From Laspinema palackyanum D2a (lineage in GTDB: Bacteria; Cyanobacteriota; Cyanobacteriia; Cyanobacteriales; Laspinemataceae): a DNA stretch of 32,131 bases. How positions within the stretch are numbered: the first letter of the stretch is position 1; each line of letters begins with the position of its first letter. Both the position numbers and the translations under genes were made by a program. This document shows positions 14,441 through 23,099 of the stretch, one piece after another. The stretch spans positions 1 to 32,131 of the forward strand of contig JAMXFF010000063.1 of the NCBI GenBank assembly GCA_025370845.1. Reading direction: 5' to 3'. A model generated the notes under the pieces. That model had not been told where the DNA came from, ran no database searches, and worked only from the letters and a program-made list of their open reading frames with translations.

Positions 14441-16519
14441 TTAATGAGCCAACTTCGCAAAATCTATTAATTTCACGAGAGATTCAATATTGACATAAAT
14501 ATCGTCAGTTCTTGCCTCCTTATAAATTCGCTTAAGGGGACGAATCTGGGGTCTGGTAGCGTAGTAATTTTCCAGACTTTCTCCAATTAAATAATAATAG
14601 TCTAAATTGATATGATTGCTTAAAATCCAATAACAGTTTTCGACATAGCGGGGCGCAAAGATTTCAATCAGTTTCGTCCCGGGTTGACAAAATACGGCAT
14701 TACTGAGTCCGGCACCATGAGGGGCAACTATCGATTTTGCCGATGCCATAATTGCAATCTGCTCAGATACAGAGAAAGATTCTAATATAACCATTTTAAA
14801 TCCAAATTTTCCCAAACAGTCTAATATTTCCTCTTCATTTACAAATCGCCGAAACTGTGAGCGCTGACGGCTAATATAGATCCGTTCATATCCCTTCAAT
14901 GGGTTGGGTCCCGCTAGAGGCATCAATTCTTGACGCAGAAATTTACACACCCAGGGAGGTACTCCCTGAATATAATTGCCAAACCATTTCGGTATGCTGC
15001 TAGGAACCGAGGGGACGATTAATTGAGAAGCTTGAATATGGGGATATTCTACACTGGTGATGATTTTTTCTTCTGGTATCCCCAAAAAATTCAAAGTTTC
15101 TCTTTGAAAAGCGTGTTTGTAATTATTAATGACAAATTTATCAATAGTATCCCAGTCAATACCCTGACATTGAAGTAACTTAAATCGGGGTAAAATGTCC
15201 ATCATCCAATGGTAATAAGTATCACCGCCTATGGCCGATAAAAATGCTATAGTTCCATCAATTTTTTTAATTCTAGGGAGCTTATTGACTTGCGTAAAAT
15301 GAGCAACATTTCCGGTAGAGAGTTCGGCCAAAAGTTGATTTTGTTCGGTCAAAATAGCGGTGGTAATTAAATCTCCCCAAGCCCGCCCATTGGGGAGAAT
15401 TGCCAGATACCTTTCTGGAAACTCTCCCCACCTTTCTTGGAGATTAGGAGGGACTTGAGGGAAGTTACCTGAATAATTTTTGGGAGATCGTAGATACACG
15501 GATTGACCGGAGTTAATTTTAATATAGGTTAAATTGGGTTTATTTGTATCAAAATCAACAGCAATATTTGCTAGTGATAAGCAGACGGTTTTAGTAGGAT
15601 AAGTGGGAACCGCTACTAACTGATTAAGAGTCGCTTCTAAATGATTTTGTCCTTTAAAAAATAGCAAAGATAAGTCCGGTTGGAGTTGAAAGGCTTTGTG
15701 AAAAGCTGCGATCGCCTCACATAATTTTCCCTGGAGTTGCAGGGACATCCCTAAGTTTCCGTAGGCAGCGGCAAAATCGGGTTGAAGTGCACTTGCTTTT
15801 TGCAAACAAGCGACGGCTTCTTCCAGTTGATTGCTTTGTTGAAAAACCTGTCCTAGCTTATGGTAAGCATTCGCATAATCCGGTTTAATTTCAATAGCCT
15901 TTTTTAAATAACAAATCGATTCCGTAAATTTACCTTGCTCAAATAATAAAGCTCCTAAATTCCCATACAGTTCTGCTAAATCAGGCTTTAAAGTAATTGC
16001 TTTTTTTAAACAGTTAACCGCCTCACTGAATTGATTGAGTTCGGCCAAGAGGTTAGCTAAATTTCCATAAGCCTCAGCTAAATTGGGTTGAATCTGAATT
16101 GCTGTGGTAAAACAATCAAATGCCCGTTTTCGGTCTTCCACCTCATGTAATAAAATTCCCAACGTGCAATAAGCCTCGGCTGAGTCGGGTTGTAGAATAA
16201 TTTGTTTCTCTAAACAGGCGATCGCTTTTTCTATCGCCCCAATTTGGATTAAACTATCTCCTAAATCTGCATAACATTCGGCTAACTGGATAGAACCCTT
16301 AGAGGTTTTTTCAAATAAATCTATTCCCGATTGGTAAGCGCGGATTGCCGCCTCCAGTTTTCCTGATAATTGCAATATATTTCCCAGGAGTTTGTAACTC
16401 CAAGCAAAATGAGGCTGGATCTGAATCAATTGATAGCAAACACTCCGGGCCGACTCGAATTTTCCCTGTCGGTAATATGCCTCTGCTTCCTGAATTAAGG
16501 ATTCAACTCGCTTATCCAT
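14441..16519 (-). CDS. TPR protein with GT61 (DUF563) glycosyltransferase domain
   Basis: A 692-residue protein. Residues 8-285 hold about eight tetratricopeptide repeats, for example AEAYGNLANLLAELNQFSEA. The C-terminal part is a DUF563/GT61 glycosyltransferase: GDTYYHWMMDILPRF at 432-446, RIYISR at 546-551, and APHGAGLSNAVFCQPGT at 599-615. GT61 enzymes include plant xylosyl- and arabinosyltransferases. In cyanobacteria such TPR fusions probably take part in surface polysaccharide or glycoprotein synthesis, but the acceptor is unknown. It is a clear paralogue of the gene upstream and lies in the same direction with a 58-bp gap. Confidence 0.85.
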   Translation of the reverse strand: MDKRVESLIQEAEAYYRQGKFESARSVCYQLIQIQPHFAWSYKLLGNILQLSGKLEAAIRAYQSGIDLFEKTSKGSIQLAECYADLGDSLIQIGAIEKAIACLEKQIILQPDSAEAYCTLGILLHEVEDRKRAFDCFTTAIQIQPNLAEAYGNLANLLAELNQFSEAVNCLKKAITLKPDLAELYGNLGALLFEQGKFTESICYLKKAIEIKPDYANAYHKLGQVFQQSNQLEEAVACLQKASALQPDFAAAYGNLGMSLQLQGKLCEAIAAFHKAFQLQPDLSLLFFKGQNHLEATLNQLVAVPTYPTKTVCLSLANIAVDFDTNKPNLTYIKINSGQSVYLRSPKNYSGNFPQVPPNLQERWGEFPERYLAILPNGRAWGDLITTAILTEQNQLLAELSTGNVAHFTQVNKLPRIKKIDGTIAFLSAIGGDTYYHWMMDILPRFKLLQCQGIDWDTIDKFVINNYKHAFQRETLNFLGIPEEKIITSVEYPHIQASQLIVPSVPSSIPKWFGNYIQGVPPWVCKFLRQELMPLAGPNPLKGYERIYISRQRSQFRRFVNEEEILDCLGKFGFKMVILESFSVSEQIAIMASAKSIVAPHGAGLSNAVFCQPGTKLIEIFAPRYVENCYWILSNHINLDYYYLIGESLENYYATRPQIRPLKRIYKEARTDDIYVNIESLVKLIDFAKLAH

Positions 16520-16577
16520 TCTTTTGTGCTGAATTGGGGTAATTCATAGTCATAACTGTTCACTCTAATTGCTGCCT

Positions 16578-18953
16578 TTAAATAAACCCCGCCAACTTCA
16601 TCAGTTGAAAGAGCGAGTCTATATTAACATAAATATGTTCAGCCCGGGGTGGGCAGTTGAGGGGTTTATAAGAGGGGTCTGGATGTTTTAAATAGTACCC
16701 TTCTACTTCTTCCCCAATCAGATAATAATAGTCTATCCCGACTTGATTGCTAATAATCCAATAACAATCGGGGACATATCTTGGAGAAAAAATTTCAATC
16801 AACTGAGTCCCGGGTTGACAAAAAATAGTATTCGTTAATCCGGCCCCATGAGGAGCAACAATCATTTTTGCCCTTGCTAATAAGGTAATTTGCTCTTGAA
16901 TCGAGAGAGATTCTAAAATAACCGTTTTAAATCCATAGGATTCTAATAATGTACTGACTTCATATTCATTCACAAAACGGCGAATTCTTGTACCTCTTCG
17001 ACTAATATAAATTTTATCAATAGGGGCTGACTGCTGAGAATCGGCAAGGGGGAGAAATTTCTGCTGCAAAAATTTACAGACCCATTGAGGCGGACCTTCA
17101 ATAAAAGAACCTAACCATTTTTCTGTACTACTGGTGGCGGAAGGAACAATCAACTGACGGGCTTGTAAGTGAGGGTATTCGACGCTGGTTATCAGTTTAT
17201 GTTCGGGAATACCCAGGAATTTGATGACTTCTTTATGAAATCCTTGATTATAATCATTGATAACAAATTTATCAATGCTATCTAAATCAATTTTGGCCTG
17301 ATTTAGAAGTTCAAATCGAGGCAGAATATCCACCCACCAATGATAATATGTCGCGCCTCCTAGGGTGGATAAAAATGCCACTGTTTCATCAAAGTAATGA
17401 ATCTGAGGCAATTTATTTAACGAAAATAGAAAAGGAACATTTCCGTTAGAAATATCGGCTAACAATTGATTATCTTCCGTCCAAATGGCACTGGTGTACA
17501 AATCCCCCCAAGCCCGTCCATGAGGAACTATTGCTAAATAGTTAGAGGGAGATTGTCCAGAAGTTTCTGAAAAATAGGTGGGATTGGAATCCTCTAGGGC
17601 CGAAATGGTTTTCCCGGCAAAAAGATTTACGGAGGTGGAGGGACTGATGTCTCGAATCGTAATTTCTGAACTGTTCAAGTTGCCTTGAAAGGGAGTGGAT
17701 AAATCCCGAGTCCATCGACAAACTTTTTTAGGCTGGGTGACAGGAAGATCCAGCAATAAGTGGTTGGGGAGAGTTTCCAAACTAGGTTGACCTCGGAAGT
17801 AGAGCCTCCCAAAAGTTGCATCATATTTGAGCGCGTTTTGGAAACAGGAGATGGACTCTTCCAGTTCCCCTTCCCGGTGTAAAATATTGCCTAAATTGCC
17901 ATAGGCCATTGCTAAATCCGGTTCCAAGGCGATCGCATGACGCAGAGAGGCTTTGGCTTCATCCAGTTTGCCTTGTTGTTCCAGAACGTAGCCTAAATTG
18001 CCGTGGGCGAGGGCAAAATTGGGCTGAATTTTAATACAGTCTCGCAAACAAGCAGCGGCAGCTTCTAGCTTGCCTTGTTGTTGCAATGTTGTTCCCAAGT
18101 TGCGGTAGGCTTCGGCAAAATTGGGGTTAATTTCAATGGCTTTTTTAAAACAGTCGATCGCTTCTTCTTCGCGCTTGACCTTTCTTAAAATTATACCTAA
18201 ATTATTGTAAGCCTCAATCCAATCCGGTTGCAGTTTTAGGGTAGATTTAAAGCAATCAATCGCTGATTCAAGTTCATTTTTTTGTTGCAGGAGATAGCCC
18301 AGTTTAAAGTGAGCAGCAGCGAGATTCGGTTGCAGGGTTATCGCTTTCTGAAAACAGGCGATCGCCTTTTCTATCTTCCCCTGAGATTCCAGAAATATGC
18401 CTAAATTTAAGTAAGCGGGACCCCAGTCGGGGTAGGTATCAATAAACTGCTGATAAAATGCCGTGGTCTCCTCAAGGGATGCGCGTTTACTTAACTCTAA
18501 TCCCACTTGATTGTGTAGGTCCGGGGGAAACTGACTCGGATTGAGTCTTAAAGCGGTTTTTTGATATTCTGTCCCCTCATCAACTTGTCCTTTTTCCTTA
18601 AAAACTTTTCCTAAATTCCAATAAACACCGGCCCAATTTGGCTGAATGGTTAAGGCTTTTTGATAGCAAAGAACCGCTGAGTCTAACTCACCGATTTGAT
18701 AAAAAATTGTCCCCTGATTGGCATGAACTTCGGCAAATTCTGGATTGAGAACCAACGCGCGATAGTATGCCCGCATTGCTGCCTCTAGTTTACCTTGAGC
18801 TTGCAAACTATTACCCAAAGTTTTATAAATTGGAGCAAAATTTGGCTGAATTTGAATCAGTTGATGGCAGAGGGCCACTGCCTCGGTCCACTCACCCTCC
18901 TGATAATAGCGTTCAGCTTGTTGATTGGTTGCAGTCGCCTCATCGATATGCAT
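16578..18953 (-). CDS. TPR protein with GT61 (DUF563) glycosyltransferase domain, longer paralogue
   Basis: A 791-residue protein from ATG 18953; GTG 18956 just before it is an alternative. Residues 12-385 contain about ten tetratricopeptide repeats, two more than the downstream paralogue. The catalytic part shows the same GT61 motifs: GATYYHWWVDILPRF at about 533-547, KIYISRRG at about 647-654, and APHGAGLTNTIFCQPGT near 700-716. The region between TPRs and catalytic domain is the least similar between the two paralogues. It is the first gene of the glycosyltransferase run, so the promoter should lie in the repeat-filled gap upstream. The 322 bp from 18957 to 19278 hold only repeats. Confidence 0.85.
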   Translation of the reverse strand: MHIDEATATNQQAERYYQEGEWTEAVALCHQLIQIQPNFAPIYKTLGNSLQAQGKLEAAMRAYYRALVLNPEFAEVHANQGTIFYQIGELDSAVLCYQKALTIQPNWAGVYWNLGKVFKEKGQVDEGTEYQKTALRLNPSQFPPDLHNQVGLELSKRASLEETTAFYQQFIDTYPDWGPAYLNLGIFLESQGKIEKAIACFQKAITLQPNLAAAHFKLGYLLQQKNELESAIDCFKSTLKLQPDWIEAYNNLGIILRKVKREEEAIDCFKKAIEINPNFAEAYRNLGTTLQQQGKLEAAAACLRDCIKIQPNFALAHGNLGYVLEQQGKLDEAKASLRHAIALEPDLAMAYGNLGNILHREGELEESISCFQNALKYDATFGRLYFRGQPSLETLPNHLLLDLPVTQPKKVCRWTRDLSTPFQGNLNSSEITIRDISPSTSVNLFAGKTISALEDSNPTYFSETSGQSPSNYLAIVPHGRAWGDLYTSAIWTEDNQLLADISNGNVPFLFSLNKLPQIHYFDETVAFLSTLGGATYYHWWVDILPRFELLNQAKIDLDSIDKFVINDYNQGFHKEVIKFLGIPEHKLITSVEYPHLQARQLIVPSATSSTEKWLGSFIEGPPQWVCKFLQQKFLPLADSQQSAPIDKIYISRRGTRIRRFVNEYEVSTLLESYGFKTVILESLSIQEQITLLARAKMIVAPHGAGLTNTIFCQPGTQLIEIFSPRYVPDCYWIISNQVGIDYYYLIGEEVEGYYLKHPDPSYKPLNCPPRAEHIYVNIDSLFQLMKLAGFI

Positions 18954-19066
18954 CACGGTTCCACTTTTCTCGCTTGTCTGGTTATCCCTATACAGTGATG
19001 ACCCACGGAAACAGTTAAAAGGACCGGGGTATTATATCATTAACCGCGATCAAGATGGAAGGCTTT

Positions 19067-19268
19067 AGCCCCCCTTGTCAAGGGGGGTTGGGGGGATCCA
19101 AGACTATCATGGTTTTTGAAAAAGGCTACATATTATCATAACAATTGCCCCAATGGGAAAGGGGTGCAGTTTTTCCTACACCCCTTGGGATTGATTAAGC
19201 GTGATGAATTATAGACCTCTTGCAAAATAGCGGAGAGATCCCCCCAACCCCCCTTGAAAAGGGGGGCT
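19067..19268. repeat. 202-bp element with 32-bp inverted ends (MITE-like)
   Basis: The ends 19067-19098 and 19237-19268 are inverted copies matching at 31 of 32 positions. Each end holds its own short hairpin (CCCCCC...GGGGGG). The interior has no gene, but it has a smaller stem, AAGGGGTG (19159-19166) with CACCCCTT (19179-19186), and one copy of the dispersed 16-mer at 19212. The structure fits a non-autonomous mobile element, or two dispersed repeats that landed in opposite directions. Confidence 0.75.
19212..19227 (+). repeat. Dispersed 16-bp repeat, copy 2
   Basis: TAGACCTCTTGCAAAA, identical to the copy at 9-24 (opposite strand). It is followed 9 bp later by a GATCCCCC block, the same order as at 32101. 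Confidence 0.65.
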
Positions 19269-19278
19269 TTTGAATTGT

Positions 19279-19860
19279 TTAGAGATACTCTGAGACGAAG
19301 GCGGGATTTTGTTGCTTTTCCAGATATTGAATTAAGGCATGAGCAAGGTCTGCCCGAGTCATGGGTTCTAAGGGACGAATGGCTTGATTGCGATCGCTAT
19401 TGACAAACCCTTCTTGTAACGCCGTTGCCATTGCTTGCTTGGCCCAATCGGGGATATCCACGGCATCGGGATACTCATTTAACAGTTCGGTAACAGCATC
19501 TTCTGATAGCTGAAATACCCCATAAGCTTGGGCAAAAATTGCCAATCCTTCGGCGCGAGTTACGGGGCGATCGGGGAAGAATCGGCCTTGACTATCGACG
19601 GTCATTGTGCCAGTTTTTAAGGCAATTTGAATGGCGGCATAATCCGGGCGATCGCCGGTCATATCTTGAACGGAAATCTCGGGATTTTCCGCTGTACTGC
19701 GTTGGTCTAACTTAAAGGCTTTTCCCAGAACTTGGGCCAGTTCTGACCGAGTAACCGATGCGGTGGCATCAAAGGTTACTTCGTCGTCAGAATGAGACAT
19801 CCAACCCATAGAAAAGACTCGTTCTATCGGGGTCTGGTTCGATTGAGTTTGAGGCATCAT
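19279..19860 (-). CDS. SLH-domain protein without visible signal peptide
   Basis: A 193-residue protein built almost wholly of S-layer homology segments. Recognisable cores are FDATASVTRSELAQVLGKAF (30-49), FFPDRPVTRAEGLAIFAQAY (94-113) and IRPLEPMTRADLAHALIQYL (161-180), each preceded by a DxPxW/Y-type segment (DRPDYAAIQIA, DIPDWAKQAM). SLH domains normally bind cell-wall polymers from outside the cytoplasm. Here the N-terminus (MMPQTQSNQTPIERVF) is polar, and an in-frame TAA lies three codons before the start, so no signal peptide can be encoded upstream. It may be cytoplasmic, or secreted by another route. Confidence 0.8.
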   Translation of the reverse strand: MMPQTQSNQTPIERVFSMGWMSHSDDEVTFDATASVTRSELAQVLGKAFKLDQRSTAENPEISVQDMTGDRPDYAAIQIALKTGTMTVDSQGRFFPDRPVTRAEGLAIFAQAYGVFQLSEDAVTELLNEYPDAVDIPDWAKQAMATALQEGFVNSDRNQAIRPLEPMTRADLAHALIQYLEKQQNPAFVSEYL

Positions 19861-20023
19861 TATCCCTGGTTATCTGCTAGGTTAGTCTGTGTCTTTGACT
19901 TTCCATTTTTACAAGAAGATGACGGTAAAATCAGGAAATTTCCTCCGCTATCCAGGAACTCGTGATAATTTTATCGGGCTGAAATTAAATGCAGTCCAGG
20001 ACTTTAATGCCTCAAACTACCGA

Positions 20024-20455
20024 CTAAATATCCAGGATAACCATTGCTATCCATCCCTCTGGGGTGGATTCAAGTTTAAATTGATGTAAGGTGACTGCTT
20101 TGACATCAACTCGCTGTTCATGGCGATCGGGGTCGAGGGTTTCTCCTTTGGCGATCGCCTCTAGGTGATAGAGTCCATTGTTTTGGGCGATCGACACCTG
20201 TTGTCCCAGCAACAACAACTGTTCACTGTCTTTATAATACAGGAATTCCTGTAAATAATTAAACAGCAACATATCCAATTCATCGTTTTCTAAGGTAAAC
20301 TGACGCTGTTCAGTCAAAGCAATGCTTTCCAATTCAAAAATCATCGCATTAACCGTGGCATCTCCGGCAGCAAGAAATACCCCTTCTAAATCTTTCCCTT
20401 GGGCAACAAAGGCGATATCTGCTGTTGCTACTTCTTCTAAAAATTCATAAGGCAT
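20024..20455 (-). CDS. Archease, RtcB activator
   Basis: The 143-residue protein matches archease in length and pattern: YEFLEEVATADIAFVAQGKDLEGVF at the N-terminus, the helix LDMLLFNYLQEFLYYKDSEQLLL in the middle, and HEQRVDVKAVTLHQFKLE followed by GWIAMVILDI at the end. Archease speeds guanylation of the RNA ligase RtcB and allows multiple turnover. It is the third gene of the rtcB operon, 3 bp after the GTPase gene. The acidic metal-binding residues near D14 and at the C-terminal D142 are present. Confidence 0.9.
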   Translation of the reverse strand: MPYEFLEEVATADIAFVAQGKDLEGVFLAAGDATVNAMIFELESIALTEQRQFTLENDELDMLLFNYLQEFLYYKDSEQLLLLGQQVSIAQNNGLYHLEAIAKGETLDPDRHEQRVDVKAVTLHQFKLESTPEGWIAMVILDI

Positions 20456-20458
20456 CGG

Positions 20459-21343
20459 CTATTCCTCACAGGATTGCAATCGCTGGATGATTTCAGGTTG
20501 GCGATTTTGCACTTGTTTTCCAATAAATACTAACTCGGTTTTTTCACATTTAAAGGGTTCCAACTCCCACCGTCCAGCGACGAAATTAAACAGATAATTT
20601 CCCTCAGCAAACCGGATGAATCCTTTGGCGCGATAGATGTCGGAATCTAGGTTATCTGCAAAGGATTCAAACCGGGGAAGACGAAAGAGATGTTTCGAGG
20701 TATAGCTAAAGGAATCAAACTCTGGCTGATGAACGTGATGGGGTGGTTTTTGAATGCGATCGCGATTTATTCCAAACAGCAAATCCGGGTCCACTTGACA
20801 GCGTTCGGTTTTAACAATTGGGGCGATACTGTTAATCTGGATTAACTTTTCCTCAATTTCCTTTAATTGTGACTCTTCAACCAAATCCACCTTATTTAAC
20901 AGGATAAAATCTGCCCCTTCAATTTGCAGTCGGTTGGTATGGCCAATCTGGGGATATTTGATTAATCCATCGGCATCAATGGTGGTAATCACTCCATCCA
21001 AAATTACTTGAGGTAAAGTTTCTTGAATATCAAAAACCAAAGCATCGGGTTCAGCAACCCCGGTGGTTTCTACCACAATAACATCGGGGTGAATCGTTTC
21101 CAGAATTTCCTCAATGGCCGCCTCAAATTCCCCCGCCAAGGAACAGCAAACGCAACCCCCGCCTAATTCAGCAATTTGAATATTTTTCCCCTCAATGACC
21201 TTGCTATCAATGGCAATTTCGCCGAATTCATTCATTAAAATGGCAATTTTGCGGGGAACTGTCTCCAAAATATAGCGCAATAAGGTGGTTTTTCCACTGC
21301 CTAATGGTCCAGTAATCACAGTAATTGGCGTGCGTGTTTTCAT
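20459..21343 (-). CDS. COG0523 (CobW/YjiA/ZNG-type) G3E GTPase, putative metallochaperone
   Basis: A 294-residue G3E GTPase. The P-loop is GPLGSGKTT at 12-20, the metal-binding GCVCC is at 63-67, switch-like VVETTGVAEP follows near 95-104, and the guanine motif is NKVDLV. A histidine cluster (PPHHVHQP) lies between the GTPase core and the C-terminal CobW domain, which carries KGFIRFAEGNYLFNFVAGRWEL. Members of COG0523 deliver zinc, cobalt or other metals to target enzymes using GTP hydrolysis. Its position between rtcB (5-bp gap) and archease (3-bp gap) suggests that RtcB, a Mn/Zn/Co-dependent ligase, is its client. That client is an inference. Confidence 0.88.
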   Translation of the reverse strand: MKTRTPITVITGPLGSGKTTLLRYILETVPRKIAILMNEFGEIAIDSKVIEGKNIQIAELGGGCVCCSLAGEFEAAIEEILETIHPDVIVVETTGVAEPDALVFDIQETLPQVILDGVITTIDADGLIKYPQIGHTNRLQIEGADFILLNKVDLVEESQLKEIEEKLIQINSIAPIVKTERCQVDPDLLFGINRDRIQKPPHHVHQPEFDSFSYTSKHLFRLPRFESFADNLDSDIYRAKGFIRFAEGNYLFNFVAGRWELEPFKCEKTELVFIGKQVQNRQPEIIQRLQSCEE

Positions 21344-21348
21344 GGTGA

Positions 21349-22800
21349 TTAACCCTTGACATTTCCAATGGGAACTAAGCGAACCACGCGCTTACTTAAT
21401 CCCGCTAATTCTGTGGCTTTGACCACCGCATCCACATCTTTATAAGCGCCTCCTGCTTCCTCGGCTAAACCCCGCCAGGAGGTGGTTCTAATGTAAATCC
21501 CTTTCTTCTGCATATCTTTTTGTAATTGTTCTCCATTCCACTGTTTTCGGGCCTTAGTTCGACTCATGGTTCGTCCGCTACCGTGGGCGGTACTAAAGAA
21601 ACTTTGAGCCCCAGTGGATACCCCCGCTAAGAGATAGGATCCGGTTTCCATACTGCCGCCTAAAATCACCGGCTGACCATAAGGTTTATAGCGGTCTGGA
21701 ATGCCTTCCATTCCTGGACCAAAGGCGCGAGTAGACCCTTTGCGATGGACCAGTAGCGATTTCGCTTTGCCATCCACAATATGTTCTTCTAATTTAGCCG
21801 TATTATGAGACACATCATAAACTTGATGCATTCCTAATGCTTCAGCGGACTTTCCAAACACATCGGAAAAGACCTCACGAATCCGGTGCAAAATCACCTG
21901 GCGGTTGGCAAAAGACATATTTAGTCCACATTTCATGGCCGCAAAATAATCCTGCCCTTCCGGAGAATTAAACGGCGCACAAGCCAATTCTCGGTCTAAA
22001 ATGTTAATTCCATATTTAGATTCCATGACTTTGAGAAAGACTTGCAGATAGTCCGTCGCCACCTGATGCCCAAATCCGCGACTGCCACAGTGAAACATCA
22101 CCACCACTTGATTAGGAATGGTAATCCCAAAGGCTTTGGCTAATTCTGGGTCAACAATATTTTCAGGACGGGCGACTTGAATTTCTAAATAGTGGTTACC
22201 GGACCCCAAAGTGCCAATTTGATTGCAACCGCGATCGATGGCTTTGTCACTAATTTTAGAGGCATAAGCCCCGGCAATACAGCCATTTTCTTCTGTGAGT
22301 TCTAAATCCTCATCCCATCCATAACCCTGGTTAATACACCACTTGGCCCCCTCTTGCACCACTTGGCGAAATTCATTGCGAGAGACTTTCACAAAGCCTT
22401 TACTTCCTACTCCTGCGGGAACTCGTTCATACAGCTTATCGATTAATTTTTTAATCTGAGGTTTTACCTCTTTTTCGGTGAGATTGGTGACGACTAAGCG
22501 CATTCCACAGTTAATATCAAAGCCAATGCCTCCAGGAGAAATGACTCCCCCTTCGGCAATATCCATTGCAGCAACACCGCCAATGGGAAATCCATAGCCA
22601 AAGTGCCCATCGGGCATACATAAGGCATTTTGGGTAATTCCCGGCAGGGTTGCCACATTGCTGATTTGGTCTGCAACCGCTTCATCCATATCGCGGATTA
22701 GCTGTTCCGTGGCATAAATTCGGGCGGGAACTCGCATTCCAGGTTTGTAGGAGGTGGGAATTTCCCAGAGATAATCAGAAATTCGTTCTATGGGTTTCAT
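21349..22800 (-). CDS. rtcB: RNA-splicing ligase RtcB
   Basis: The 483-residue protein is a full-length RtcB, which joins RNA 2',3'-cyclic phosphate (or 3'-phosphate) and 5'-OH ends using GTP and a divalent metal. Active-site residues are visible: C98 in FDINCGMR, H203 in GSGNHYLEI, H237 in FHCGSRGFGHQ, H332 in DVSHNTA, and H406 in TAHGSGRTMSR, the histidine that becomes guanylated. The starting ATG 22800 gives MKPIERISDYLWEIP. It is the first gene of a tight three-gene operon with a G3E GTPase and archease. The expected roles are RNA repair or tRNA processing. Confidence 0.96.
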   Translation of the reverse strand: MKPIERISDYLWEIPTSYKPGMRVPARIYATEQLIRDMDEAVADQISNVATLPGITQNALCMPDGHFGYGFPIGGVAAMDIAEGGVISPGGIGFDINCGMRLVVTNLTEKEVKPQIKKLIDKLYERVPAGVGSKGFVKVSRNEFRQVVQEGAKWCINQGYGWDEDLELTEENGCIAGAYASKISDKAIDRGCNQIGTLGSGNHYLEIQVARPENIVDPELAKAFGITIPNQVVVMFHCGSRGFGHQVATDYLQVFLKVMESKYGINILDRELACAPFNSPEGQDYFAAMKCGLNMSFANRQVILHRIREVFSDVFGKSAEALGMHQVYDVSHNTAKLEEHIVDGKAKSLLVHRKGSTRAFGPGMEGIPDRYKPYGQPVILGGSMETGSYLLAGVSTGAQSFFSTAHGSGRTMSRTKARKQWNGEQLQKDMQKKGIYIRTTSWRGLAEEAGGAYKDVDAVVKATELAGLSKRVVRLVPIGNVKG

Positions 22801-22839
22801 AAAATTATTTTGAGGACAAGATTTGGAAAAGTAACAGGT

Positions 22840-22951
22840 AGGCAGAAAACTCAGGGATGGATTGCCAACCCTAAGTTATCTGCCTTTATTCTGTCTATCG
22901 TAACCTTTGCCTCAGTCTTTTGCCTACTCCGGGGAGAGTCTGAAGGCAAAT
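22840..22951 (+). repeat. 112-bp direct repeat, copy A
   Basis: It aligns without gaps to 28936-29047 with 13 differences by hand count (about 88% identical). It shares the core ATGGATTGCCAACCCTAAGT. It occupies the rtcB-helicase gap (22801-23099), which otherwise should contain the divergent promoters. No open frame spans it. Confidence 0.85.
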
Positions 22952-23099
22952 GAGTTCAACGAGGGATGCAGTTGTTGGAGAGATAAACCGATGTGGAGTG
23001 GAGAGGGGTTTGAATTTCTTAACAATCCCAAAGCGTGAATTAGGGTAAAGTAGATAATAATGCTTTTTTAAAACAAGATTGGGTAGGAATTTGCCAGCG

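Noticed and set aside
19889-20089. Plus-strand open frame of 66 codons
   Set aside because: Overlaps the 3' end of the archease gene antisense and has no recognisable motif or ribosome site.
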